From the NCBI GenBank assembly GCA_037042915.1, contig CM073195.1, forward strand, positions 1,612,001 to 1,676,000: a stretch of 64,000 nucleotides of DNA, in the 5' to 3' direction. Origin of the DNA: Auricularia sp. M13 (Eukaryota > Basidiomycota > Agaricomycetes > Auriculariales > Auriculariaceae). This document shows positions 54,018 to 64,000 of this stretch, one piece after another; the first letter of the stretch is position 1, and each line of letters begins with the position of its first letter. The notes under the pieces were generated by a model that saw only the letters and a list, made by a program, of their open reading frames with translations, searched no databases and was not told where the DNA came from. Made by a program: the position numbers and the translations under genes.

Positions 54018-56616
54018 TCATGGCAGCGGCGCGTACCGCGGCTGCGTCTCAACAAGCCGCGGGCTGTCCTTGCGCATGACGCGGCGCATGGCGGTCGCGA
54101 TGTCGTACGTGCTCGGCACGCTGCGCCACGACGGCTCCCGCGCACTCAGAGGCCCCATTTGCTCGTTCTCAGGCTCCTCAGGCTGTTCGCCGGCAAGCGA
54201 GATCGTCAAGACGCCATCGTCGATCTCCTCCTCGACCAGGCGCGGGACGAGCGGCGAGCTGGCGGTCGTGTCGTTGCTGTTGCTGTGTTTGCTGCGCACG
54301 GTGACGAGCGTGCTCTCCGGCGTGCTCTCGAAGTCGAGGAAGTCCTCCGGCTCCCACTGCATCACCGTCGGCGACTCGCCCGAGTGCGAGGTGGAGTGCG
54401 CGGCGGCGGAGGAGCCGGTGGACTTGCGCCGCGGGCGGCCGCCGCGCGCGTACCGGAACGACGGGATGCGGATGCGCGACGCGTGTTCGGGCGCCTTGCC
54501 CTTCGCCACTGACGAAGACGGGAAGCCTTCGGCGGTCGGGCTCTCGACGACGGGCGAGGACGCGACCGGCGTGGGCGGCAGCACCTTGGACACGGGCCGC
54601 GTCCCGCCCGTCCCCTGCGAGCTGGCGAGCGTATGCGCTGTGAGGGGAAGATCGGCAGTGGGCGGGGGTGTAAATGCCGGCGGGGGACTGCTCGCTGTCG
54701 TCGAGCCCTCCTCCGCCTCGGGGATGATGCTGCCCACGACGCCGCCGAGACTCGAGCTGCGCGTGCGGCCCTGTATTCCCACACCTGAGGGATATCGGGG
54801 ACCACCAGGTCGGCGTTTCGGGCGGATAATGGCAGAGGAGGGACGCGTCGTGCTGCCCGTGGGTGAGAACGAATGTGAGAGGTCGGCGGAGGTCGGCGGC
54901 GAGCTGAACTCCGGCAGCGGGAGATCGTCGATGGGGGAGATGGTCTGCACCTCAGACACCGGACGCGTCGGGGGGAGATGGAAGGGCAGTGGCGGGATGT
55001 GCGGCTGCTGCTGCGACCGGGCGTATGCAGCAGCGAATGTGGCTTGCAGGGGCGGCGGCGGGATGTGCTCGCTGAGACTGGCGGTCTCCTCGCTGCCCTC
55101 GCGCTCATCGCCCTCCCATGGGCGGCCGTACCTGCCCGTAGCGGGCGGGGCGGGCGGCCGCAGCTCGAACGGATCGCGGTACCGAATGAGCGGCTGTGAG
55201 GACGGCCCTGCCTCGGCGCTCGGCGTTACATCTGCCACCGGACTCGGCTTTGCCGGCGAGGAAGACGCAGCAGAGCCACTCGGACTCGCAGAAGTTGCGC
55301 GACCAATATGCGTTTGTGCCCGCGTCTGGGCGCGCACTCCGGGAGAGATGAGAGATATGTGCGAAGCCTGCGATGCGGCCGACGGCTGGGCGGCATGCTG
55401 CGGCGCGTGTTGTGCGGCGGGAACGGACGGCATGTAGCTGTTGCTGCTACCGCTAGTCTGTTGCTGCGACGGTGCGGGAGTGCGGGAAGGCGAGATAGAC
55501 GTGCCGGTTCCATGCGGGGGCATTGTCGTTGTGTCCGGCGGTAGATCTGTAAACAGTGACGCGGGAAATCAGACTCGCAAGACGCTAGTGTCCTCCACTG
55601 AATCCGTACCTCCGCCCATATTCCCGAACGACGAGCTCGTCTCCTTTCTCTTTACCGTGGGATCGTAAATATCCAGCACGAAGTCGGGCGCAGCTTCCGC
55701 CGCGTCAGCCGACTTGCGAACGCTCGAATATTGGCCGTTCCGTTGCTTGTCGTCGCTACCGAGCCACCCGTAACTTCTGGCCCAGAGATTTCGCTTCTTG
55801 AAGCGCTTTCGCCGCAACAGGAAGACAGTACCGGCAACCAAGATCGCGATAATTTCCACCCCTCCGATCACGCCTACAATCAGTGCAGGCTTGGAGATAC
55901 CACCCCCGTCTGTGTTGTCCGCAGGCGCGGGGTCTACACCAGACTGGTCCCCTTCTAATTCAAGCATGAGTCTACCGTATGAAAGCGATGATATGAAGGC
56001 GCACCCTCTGCCACATTGACCTTGAGCGCGTCCATGGTCACTAGCGAGTACGTGTTGAACCTTGGGTCAACGGCATTACGAATCAGCATCGTGTGCGTGA
56101 TGTTGGGTAACAGCGGTGGAGACGTCCATATGAGCACCTGTGCATGTCAGTGACCGCTACCGACCGACGAAGAAGACAAGGACGAGCGCGCCGATCCCGC
56201 TCACCGACTGATCGGGCGACCTGCGCTGATGGGCATCAACGAGGAGGCCATCGTGCGCGTTGTCGTCCGGACTGCAGTCAAAGCACACGAGATAGGCAGC
56301 GGCACCGTCGCGAAGGAACGCGTGCCACTGCACACTCGTTGCGTTCTCTAAGAGGACATGTCTCGCATCAGCGCGTGCAAGGCGGCCAGGGGAGCTGTTG
56401 ATACTGACGAGGAAGGCGTACGAATATGCTCGCGGATTGGTCGCCGCATGTCGTGACATGTCCGCTCGTGGACGCGGCGCGCACATTGGTCCAGTCTCCC
56501 TTCGGATGGAAGGACAGAGCGGAATCTGTGTTGTTCAGCCAGACCTCAGTCGCGGCCAGAGCGAGGCCTCCCCAGGTGGCCAGAACCACGGCTACAACGG
56601 CGTGCGAAAGCGCCAT
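54018..56616 (-). CDS. single-pass type I membrane protein, unknown
   Basis: ATG 56616 starts MALSHAVVAVVLATWGGLALA (signal peptide), then an extracellular part with WLNNTDSALSFHPKGDW and N-glycosylation sites (NATS, NITHT). A membrane helix (ALIVGVIGGVEIIAILVAGTVFLL) is followed by basic RRKRFKKR, so the tail is cytosolic. The tail is long (about 560 residues), disordered and rich in Pro/Ser/Thr, with many possible phosphosites. Exons join near 55560-55620 and 55970-56010 and in the N-terminal part; stop TGA 54018-54020. This layout is frequent in Agaricomycetes as uncharacterised transmembrane proteins; a sensor or wall-linked role is only a guess. Confidence 0.7.
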
Positions 56617-57449
56617 TGCGCGGGAAGCTGGGTCAAGGGAGAGTTGCGGAGTTGTGCGGGGACAGCTCCGTTGGGCATATCATTCGCCGGCATCTATCGG
56701 CTCGCGCGCGCTGTGCTGCCTGTGCACCTGCCTATCAACAAGCCAACCTTGGCCTGGTGCGAAGTTAGCGAACGTGGCGTTCTCGGCGAGAAAGAATACA
56801 GGAGTACACGACCTGCCATCTTTCGGTTTTGAGCATTCCCGGTCACTCAGAGCGCACCTGTCCGGACCGTGATCGACTTCCGGATCGCCCATCGTTAAGT
56901 TCGTGAATTTAGTGCTCATTGTGGCAGTGTTCCACCTGTAAATCTTGGATCAGGCTATACCAACTCGTACATGCATGGCTGTCAGGCCCACTTTACGCCT
57001 TCAGGAATCTTCAGCAATGCAGGAAGTGCGGGTGATTAGACCCGGATAGTTTGCCCGTGCGCTGGCAGCGTTCCATCACCGTTGGATCGGCGTGATGAGA
57101 CCGGTTTAGGGGCTCGGACATTAGACATCAGTGCCGGATTTAGAACTTATCGAACCTCATATGGACAGTCAACTTGGAGCGAAGACGGGACGAGCGGGGT
57201 ATGCGTACACTCGCAAAAGGTAACATCTTCACTTGCAGTCGGTATTGCGACCGAGAAATTTCGAGCCTCCTGATGATAGCAGTGTTGAGACGGAACGAGT
57301 CACATGGATCAAGATCATGAGCATGGATTAGCAAAACCGTCGGTCCGTAGATAATGGCAAGATTACGTGCACACGCGGAAGAGTCAACAGCAGTCAGCAG
57401 TTGCAGTCGTGAGCTCGAGCCCCGATTGGCAACACCCGAAGAGTTTGCG
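56617..57449. other. intergenic region, no gene seen
   Basis: Promoter side of the membrane-protein gene and 3' side of the next leftward gene. Only short frames. Confidence 0.4.
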
Positions 57450-58973
57450 TCACTCAGTGCATGCGGACAGCGTCTCCGTGGGCAGCCATATCCCTGCGCG
57501 TGGGAAGCTCCAAGTCAGCACCTCCTCGTTTGGCGGGAACAGCGGAAATCGGACGAACTCCTTAAGCATGGCCAGCTCGGCGTTGATGTCCATGTCCCAG
57601 TCGTCCTCGTCCTCGTCTGAATCGTCGTCGGAGTCGCCGTCAGAGTCGTCCAGCTCCATCTCGTCCAGACTGCGGTCAATGTCGAAGTCGCCGTCGTCGA
57701 CCCACTTGACGGAGCGCACCAGCTCGCGCAGAGCTGGGACGTCGTCGGAATCGAGCGACTCGCACCAGGAGACCTCAAGATGGTCTAGCGACGCAACATC
57801 GTCGCGTGCGAGGCGAGTCTTGACAATGTGCGCTAGACCTTCACGCGTCAAATCGTCGATGTGCACAAGCGCCAAGCTCGAAAGCGCCGGTGCCTCGACC
57901 AAGGGGAGCACCGCGTTGGACGGTTCGCCGATAGCCTCGAGCGTGACGTGCGTCAGAGAGCGCAGTCCTGTAAAGACTGTCGTCCACGTGTCGACAGAAA
58001 TTTCCGCCACGGTGGCAACGCGAAGTGTCTGTAGATGCGGGACGATGCCGGGCAAGCTGGCCAAAAAGGGATCGACCTGGTCGTGTGCCTTGCCCGCCCA
58101 CTCGAGATCGAGCGAGGCCAGAGATGGCGCCGCTGTGTGCTCGAAGAACGCAGCGAGCGTCGGCACGTCAATCGTGTTGAAGGCGGCGCTCGTAAGCTCT
58201 GGCAGGACGATTTTTGGAACGACGCGCTTAGATAGAACTGGGGAGGACGCCGCAATGACAAGCATGCGGAGATGAGAGCACGGCTGAAGGAGCTCGAGGA
58301 GCTCCGCTAAATCAGGTGCGACAGTGATCAACTTATGAGCAGCAGCCATTCCCGGCGCGTAGGGCATCCGATGGTTGAGCAATGTGAGGTGGGTGAGGCG
58401 CGAAGAGAAAATCGCGGGCTGGAACGCGGGTACTGCGTCGAGAACGAGCTGGCTAGCTGTGAAAGGTAGAGGTGGGAGGTGATGACCTTCACGACGGCGC
58501 GAGAAATAACCAAGGTGTTCCGAGTTTGAGTTGACGCGTAAGCTCAAGAGTTCGAGGACGATTGCGCTGCCTGTCAAGGCAGCGGCGCATCCCTCCAAGA
58601 CGGTGTCCATCCAAGATGCAAGGGGAACATCCACGGAAAAGGTGCGCCAGCGCCGAAACTGCGGGAGAATGCACTGCAGGAATGCGTCGATGCGAGATGG
58701 CGCGTCGTCCTCGACAATGGCGAAGTGAATGTGGATGTCCAGCGGCTGCGCGTTCGACCGCTCGATGAAGGCGGCGGCACCGTGCGTGCCAACCACGACG
58801 TCGAGAGACGACCAAACACCGGGAGTCTTCAGCGAAATGTCGCGCCAAAGGCGAGAGACGTGGGAGATCGCGATGGCCGTGAGCGCGTCGCGTGCTGAAG
58901 CAAGGGTGAAGACAGTCGAGAGGAGCTTGCGCTCGAAGTCGTGAGAGCCGGGCTGGGGCGCGTCGTACTGCAT
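57450..58973 (-). CDS. LRR/F-box-like protein, single exon
   Basis: 507 aa, no introns, ATG 58973 (MQYDAPQPGSHDFERKLL). ISHVSRLWRDISLKTPGVWSSLDV is the second half of the F-box-like module found in many Agaricomycete proteins; the usual LPPEIL first helix is missing, so SKP1 binding is doubtful. Leucine-rich repeats follow (SSRLTHLTLLNHRM, PSLASLDLEWAG, ALSSLALVHIDDL, SLDHLEVSWCESL). An acidic run (DDSDGDSDDDSDEDEDDWD) sits near residue 440-460. A minus-strand TATA motif (CTATAAAGA, near 59026-59018) is about 50 bp upstream. Confidence 0.75.
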   Translation of the reverse strand: MQYDAPQPGSHDFERKLLSTVFTLASARDALTAIAISHVSRLWRDISLKTPGVWSSLDVVVGTHGAAAFIERSNAQPLDIHIHFAIVEDDAPSRIDAFLQCILPQFRRWRTFSVDVPLASWMDTVLEGCAAALTGSAIVLELLSLRVNSNSEHLGYFSRRREGHHLPPLPFTASQLVLDAVPAFQPAIFSSRLTHLTLLNHRMPYAPGMAAAHKLITVAPDLAELLELLQPCSHLRMLVIAASSPVLSKRVVPKIVLPELTSAAFNTIDVPTLAAFFEHTAAPSLASLDLEWAGKAHDQVDPFLASLPGIVPHLQTLRVATVAEISVDTWTTVFTGLRSLTHVTLEAIGEPSNAVLPLVEAPALSSLALVHIDDLTREGLAHIVKTRLARDDVASLDHLEVSWCESLDSDDVPALRELVRSVKWVDDGDFDIDRSLDEMELDDSDGDSDDDSDEDEDDWDMDINAELAMLKEFVRFPLFPPNEEVLTWSFPRAGIWLPTETLSACTE

Positions 58974-59017
58974 TTTGGGCGGTCAAGGTGAGAATTCCAT
59001 GCCGTTACATGCGCCAC

Positions 59018-59026
59018 TCTTTATAG
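59018..59026 (-). promoter_or_regulatory. TATA box of LRR/F-box-like gene
   Basis: CTATAAAGA on the minus strand, about 50 bp before ATG 58973. Confidence 0.45.
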
Positions 59027-60517
59027 CCAAACACTAAAACTCCTGGATGCGCCGCGCGCTCACCGCGTTCGAATCAGAAATCGCGTTTTCGCAATGATCC
59101 GAGGGAAACCAGCGGACCAATCAGGTTGCAGCGGCGGTCGGGGAAATATTTGTGGACCAATGGCGTGCGGGCGTGGGCGCCAGGGGCGGGAGGTGAGTAT
59201 CAGAAAATACGACAGAAAGTCTGATGCTGGCTGGCGCCCAGGACCACGAGACCATGGACCAATAGCAGACTGCCAAGTTTCAGGGCCGCAGCCCATCGAT
59301 GCACTCACGAAGCGCGTCGGGCGCAATAGTAGCAATGTGCGGGAATGAGCGAGGTGAACGAACGGAAAGAGAGCCGACGAACGGACTTCGAATTAAAAAG
59401 TGCCGCCTCAATCTGCTGCCTAATCTGTACTGGAAAATATCGAGACACTGAGATTCACTGTCTTTCTCTTGATATATACAGAGCAAATAACAGATGAGCG
59501 TGGCACGTATTGCTTTGTGATCTCACGGGAACCGCGGAGTTGCCTGGAGTCAACCTGGAGTCGCGTATTGTGGCAAATACTCTGTCGCATGGGAACGACA
59601 GACCCAAGCTCTCATAAGGACCTCCTATGCAGACTATAGCGTTGAACCATAAGATGGACCTACAGAGGAATTGAACAGAAGGAGAGGCGACTGTCTAAGC
59701 CACACCCGCTCCCGACCCTTGCCTGCGTCCGGAGTTGCCTGGAGCATTTCGAGCTTATCCTCAGTGGAGAATTAACTTGTACTGGCTCATACATATCTTA
59801 TGCTTTTGGGATGTTTCGAACAGGGTAGGGCGGGGCCGGTAACAGCAGCTTCGGCTCACAAAACGACTAAGAGCCAGATCTGACGTACCGAGTAGCTCAT
59901 CCCAGGCTTGACCTATGATAAGATAATAATGAGACATATTAGAACTAGACCACGCTTTGCCTACGTGACAGACTTGCGCCGCTGCTCAAGGCTGTGCGCG
60001 AGATGAGAAGAATTGCGTTTCTCAAACTACTGGCGGGTATCCCGGACAAGCGCACGCTTTGCCAATGGCGTCGCCATATACATAACATATCTGTCCATAT
60101 AGCCTTAATTTGAAGCTCATCATACCTAGGAGTGATCCAAGTAACGCGTAGCGCATGTGCTGTTACGATTACAGCCTATCAGACCGAGCAGTTCAAGAAA
60201 ATCGGTTCTCAGGCGAGTATCTTTCTATCACGGCAACTTTATATTGAAAGGGCATCATTCTGTGCGCCCAGAACACTCAAAAATGCGTGTTCTCAGTTCG
60301 GAGGGCGGTGCGGGGATGTTTACGCGTGTTTACCCGGCCACCAAACTCCGCTCCATGCGCCTGTGAGAAAAGGCGGGGGTCAAGTCGCCCTCTGCTTCAG
60401 GCCCCCCAAATCTCCCCCGCTTCCACCCGGACTGCATCGTCTCCTTCCACAAGTCACGAAACAACACCCACGACCGCGAGATAGACATTTCGGAGCCAGA
60501 TTCGGCACATCTGCTAT
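59027..60517. other. intergenic region, no gene seen
   Basis: A 15-bp direct repeat CGGAGTTGCCTGGAG occurs near 59535 and 59730. No open frame worth calling. Confidence 0.4.
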
Positions 60518-60526
60518 TGCTTTATA
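60518..60526 (+). promoter_or_regulatory. TATA box of DUF6699-like gene
   Basis: GCTTTATAC about 50 bp before ATG 60571. Confidence 0.45.
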
Positions 60527-60570
60527 CGCGCGCAATTATAGGCATCATCAGCGACGAGATACGACTGCAA

Positions 60571-61208
60571 ATGGCTTACCGCACGGAGACTTCGAATCCG
60601 TTACCCCCTCTTGCACCCCGCATGCACACGATTCCGCTGCCGGTGATCGAGCATGTCGTTCAGCGGAAAGCTGAAGGTTTGTCTTCGCTGACCGATTTGG
60701 GAAATCGGGCAGTGATCGCTGACCAAATCGGGCCATGACTCTAGCCGCAGCAACTGCACCCGAGAGACGCCGGTCTGCAGCGCCGCACCACATTCAGAGG
60801 ATTCCATGCATGCGATACGACCTGGGTCACGCACTGCCGTCTACTGCAACGGAGAGCAGCACGCTCGATGCGGCCGTTGCGACTCGCACTGTGGCGACCT
60901 TCCTCGTCCAGGGCACCCCAGCGTTTTGGAAGGTGACGGTGCAGCCGGGCGCAACGCTGCGCAAAGTCCTCGCGCGGTTGCACGAGATGCTGGCCTGGCC
61001 GATGTCCTATGCTGAGCTTGAGTTGAGCTCGCCGAGTTTCGAGCACCGATCGCGCGTGATGATGCAGTGCGCTCAGCGGTGCGCGGCGCACGGTGAGGCG
61101 TACAAAGGCGCGGAGAGCCTGAAAAGGGCAGACTGGCTTCTCGGGGCGACGCGCGTGCAGGCGATCGAGAGGGTGAAGGACATTTGGGTGGTCAGGCTGA
61201 CAGCATAG
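60571..61208 (+). CDS. small DUF6699-like protein
   Basis: Two exons, 60571-60676 and 60745-61208, make 189 aa starting MAYRTETSNPLPPLAPRMH. The second exon shows IPCMRYDLGHALPS, WKVTVQPGATLRKVLARLHEML and the C-terminal RADWLLGATRVQAIERVKDIWVV, which fit the DUF6699 pattern (W.ItV...T..DVL..ih and R.DWL.g.tRf.g). Cytosolic, no known reaction. The frame alone would suggest a start at 60735, but the two-exon model keeps a better N-terminus and a TATA box at the right distance. Confidence 0.72.
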
Positions 61209-62513
61209 GTAAATGTCGGGTTCTGAAGAATGGATTCGGTTCTGGACGGCGTGTACGAGTAGCTGCCAAATCAAAGGAGTCTGCGGTTTCATCAGGCAGA
61301 GTCATAGAAGATTGGAGAAAAGTGGACCGTAGGCAAGCAACAATTCAGGGGATGAAAAGCGAGAAGCTATTGCGCGGAATTTGGACGAAACTGCAGGAAA
61401 TCGCGGGAGATTAGGTACAGTTGTCGACATCTGCGGCATTTGGCACTTCGCAGCGGGTATAAGCTGCCTAGCAGGTGGGTCCTGGGAGTGGTTTGAGCAG
61501 GAGGTGTACATAGAAAGTCCGATAAAGTCCGGCAAACCAGCCGTTCTTCGACATCTTGATCTTGTTGATGTTCGGGCACGATGACGCTCATAGCCGTATC
61601 CGTTTGCTTACTGTATGAATACAACTCCTGCTCTTCGATGGCCGTGTTCATATTTTCCTCAACTGCACATGTTTTGCTCCTCCCAAGCTTCTGCACTGTA
61701 CTAGTGGGCCGGTTTCTCGCCCGAAGGGCGCGAACGAGTCACCGGCTATCAAATAATGGTGAGGAGACCAACGGCTAGCTTATCATATCGGGCGGGATTC
61801 ATGAGCGCTGCGGCTGCGTTCCCTGCTCGTAAAACTCCGTCGCAGTCGCCGCGGCGCCGTGTAACATCATCATTGTACCTACATTTACTGTCCGCAAGGA
61901 AGTGATCTCACTCTCAGCTCTCAGCAAAGAGGGAACTCTATGCCATGACGACGATTGTCCGAATTGGATTCATATCTCAATGACGAATGCTACTGGTACA
62001 AATTTTTCAGGAGCTTGCTGCTGGAAAACTTCTCGTCCTCCCCGCCAGCTGGCATTCTGCGCGCGCAGACGCCGGCGCCGGCGCAGCGTACACGGTCATC
62101 TGTACGTGTCCGCGCCTACGCTTAGATATTCTTACTGTAAGCAATGCACAGCCGTTGTAGATCCCGGCGACCGGGATAGTGGTTGTTTGTGGCAGAATTT
62201 ACGGTACCATGTCTAAAAGTATTCGACGAAGCTCGCAGCGCAGCTGCTGCGCGTACTAAGCTCGCCCCTATCGCACCCGGGATGTCAATGGCGTTACAGT
62301 TACAGGATAGCGCGCGCGCAGCCGGACCGCGCGCCCCGTAAGCATACATAAGTACGGCGCCGCGGCACACGGAACTCAGCTGCCACTGCACCGTTTTCCG
62401 TTTGGTCACTGCAAGTGACGCGCGCGCTCACAGCCTCGACACTTCCAGGGCGGCTTATATGACGGCCTGACTCGTCGCAGCCCAGCCCAAACTCCCTTGC
62501 TCAGCACCTGCCA
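61209..62513. other. intergenic region, no gene seen
   Basis: Only short frames. CTTATATGA at about 62455, some 55 bp before ATG 62514, is a likely TATA box for the hydrolase. Confidence 0.4.
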
Positions 62514-63604
62514 ATGTCTGGCTTCAAATCAACACGCGTCGTCATCCCGCACCCCGACGAGCGCGGCGTCGAGCTCGTCGGCGTGCTCGAGCAGCACCCG
62601 CACCCGAGCCGGGAGCGCGAGCTCGCCCTGGTGCGTGCCCATAGCAGTCGTGGCTGGCGCTTGACAGCCTGAATGCAGATATGTCACGGCGTGATGGGTC
62701 ACAAAGACTACTTGTGGCAGAAGCGCCTCGCGCGCGCGCTGCCGCTGGACACGTTCCGCTTTGACTTCCGCGGAAACCACGAGAGCGGCGGCCGCCAGTG
62801 GAATTTTGCGGGCTTCCCAAACGAGGTGGCCGACATCGAGACCGTCGTGCGCTATCTGGACACCGTCCTTGAATACCGCACCGTGCTACTCATCGGCCAC
62901 TCGCGCGGCAGCCTTGTCTGCTTCGCATGGCTCATGACCAGCAGCTATGCGCAGCGCGTCCAGGCGTTCGTGAATATTGCTGCAAGGTACCGGATGAAGA
63001 AGATATACGGTAAGCCGGCCACGTGATTATAAACCCCAATTGAGCCCGACTTGCACGCTAGACAAGGCCGGGTTCACCGAGGGCGAGCGCGACCCGGAGA
63101 CGGGGGATTACCTCTGGAAGGCGACGACCGCGCGCAAGCCCAGAGCCGAGCGCGTGTCGGCGGCGGACATCGCGGCGTTCGCGGCGTGGGACACCGCGCG
63201 CACGCGCACGGACTTTCCGCCACACATAGACGTGCTTACCATCCACGGCAAGGCGGATGAGCTTGTCTCCCCGTACGTCTGTCCTTCAGGTGCATGATCG
63301 AGCGCTTTTAGACCTCTATTTGGTAGATTGGATGCTGAACTGTACGACGACGATCTGAGCCAGCGCTCCCCGGGACGGCATACGCTTTACCTCGTGGAGG
63401 GTGCGAATCACTCATTCGACAACGTGCGTGTTATGTTTCTCTCCCAAGACCCTGCTGAGAATGCGAGAATAGGACCGAGAAGAGGTCATCCGCGCCATCG
63501 TGGGATGGTGGGCCGTCCGCGAGCAGGGCCTGCTGAGCAACACCCGCTGGACGCGCACACCGGAAGTGGGTCAGCCGGAGAAGGAGGAGAAGGCGAAGCT
63601 GTAA
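62514..63604 (+). CDS. alpha/beta hydrolase (serine esterase/aminopeptidase-like)
   Basis: Five exons (62514-62630, 62679-63009, 63062-63272, 63327-63423, 63473-63604) sum to 888 nt, 295 aa. Motifs: ICHGVMGHKDY (oxyanion region), DFRGNHESGG, nucleophile S114 in LIGHSRGSLVC, Asp in IHGKADELVSP and His in EGANHSFDN, so the catalytic triad is complete. The fold and size match small cytosolic hydrolases of the serine aminopeptidase S33/DUF1749-like group. Substrate unknown; no signal peptide. Confidence 0.85.
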
Positions 63605-63783
63605 GCCTGTCAACGCCATAATGGGGGCGGTCACGTCTGAACCCGGGGTCCGGACGACAGAGACGAGTAATTTACTTGGCTGGAATCACGGACGCTCTGT
63701 AACCTATGTATGTTAGTCCACACACGCATCATCGTCACATATATACGCCCGATAATAATCGTGTATACATGGATTTTTTGCGG

Positions 63784-64000
63784 TCACAGCAGGTACGGGA
63801 TGACGGCAGCACGCTCGCGCGGGTAGTCGGGGAACTTGTCGTGGTACCATTTGTGGCCCTTCCAGGCACGCGGGAGCATCGTGCAGACCTCTGCGGCGAA
63901 GAAGATCCAGGGCGCGGCGGTGGACTTGGGGGTCGGGCAGGCGGCGATCGCGAAGCCGAGCCACTCGAGCCACTCGCAGAGGTAGTTGGGGTACGACACC
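63784..64000 (-). CDS. steroid 5-alpha-reductase-like enzyme, C-terminal part (partial)
   Basis: The frame runs off the right edge and ends at TGA 63784-63786. VSYPNYLCEWLEWLGFAIAA, AAEVCTMLPRAWKGHKWYHDKF and PDYPRERAAVIPYLL match the C-terminal signature of 3-oxo-5-alpha-steroid 4-dehydrogenases and related ER enoyl reductases (NADPH-binding end, usually ...PNY..E...W.G...W.., H.WY...F..YP..R.A.IP). The segment is hydrophobic as expected for the last membrane helices. Confidence 0.8.
   Translation of the reverse strand, partial: VSYPNYLCEWLEWLGFAIAACPTPKSTAAPWIFFAAEVCTMLPRAWKGHKWYHDKFPDYPRERAAVIPYLL

Noticed and set aside
53971-55437. 488-aa plus-strand frame
   Set aside because: Antisense of the Pro/Ser-rich tail of the membrane-protein gene; that strand has the coherent signal peptide and transmembrane helix.
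60132-60674. 180-aa plus-strand frame before the DUF6699-like gene
   Set aside because: Different frame from the supported first exon and crosses its TATA box; no domain.

Overview
The window is nuclear DNA from a filamentous basidiomycete, most likely an Agaricomycete (mushroom or polypore). The evidence is GC-rich genes cut by many short introns (about 44-75 nt, GT-AG plus two proposed GC-AG), and typically basidiomycete families: a DUF6533-type seven-helix protein, DUF6699-like small proteins, divergent F-box/LRR proteins, a microsomal P450 beside a Baeyer-Villiger-type flavoprotein, and a Fuz7/Ste7-type MAP kinase kinase. No tRNA, rRNA or CRISPR was recognised. Exon boundaries were worked out by hand from splice signals, frame and family motifs.

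Layout. 1-9.3 kb: a poor region with three small secreted-protein genes (two sharing an AAP.PQ.CAR...CCKC motif). One of them is split at its start codon by an intact Copia LTR retrotransposon (173-5392). 9.6-20.0 kb: a compact housekeeping block with AMP deaminase, a VHS/GAT (LSB5-like) trafficking protein, a serine carboxypeptidase and a ribosomal-L1-domain nucleolar protein. 20-25.5 kb: mostly non-coding, with one DUF6699-like gene and a hAT-type MITE. 25.7-41.1 kb: a conserved unknown protein, the ER glucosyltransferase ALG6, a flavin monooxygenase (BVMO type), an F-box protein, a cytochrome P450 and a DUF6533 membrane protein.

41-54 kb is a transposon-rich accessory stretch. It holds a 936-aa two-exon gene resembling an RNase-H-fold transposase (ordered D, D, CxxH, E motifs) of a family I cannot name, an inverted-repeat-bounded segment, a second hAT MITE with a perfect 8-bp target duplication, and a TA-flanked MITE with 18-bp terminal repeats. 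A MAPKK gene (47.8-49.5 kb) lies inside this stretch. 54-64 kb returns to ordinary genes: a type I membrane protein, an LRR/F-box-like protein, a second DUF6699-like protein, an alpha/beta hydrolase, and the 3' end of a steroid-5-alpha-reductase-like gene running off the right edge.

The most interesting items are the Copia insertion that destroys and then regenerates an ATG, the unnamed transposase family, and three non-autonomous DNA transposons defined here from terminal repeats and target-site duplications. The housekeeping genes look independent; there is no operon logic and no convincing biosynthetic cluster, although the P450 and the monooxygenase are close neighbours.
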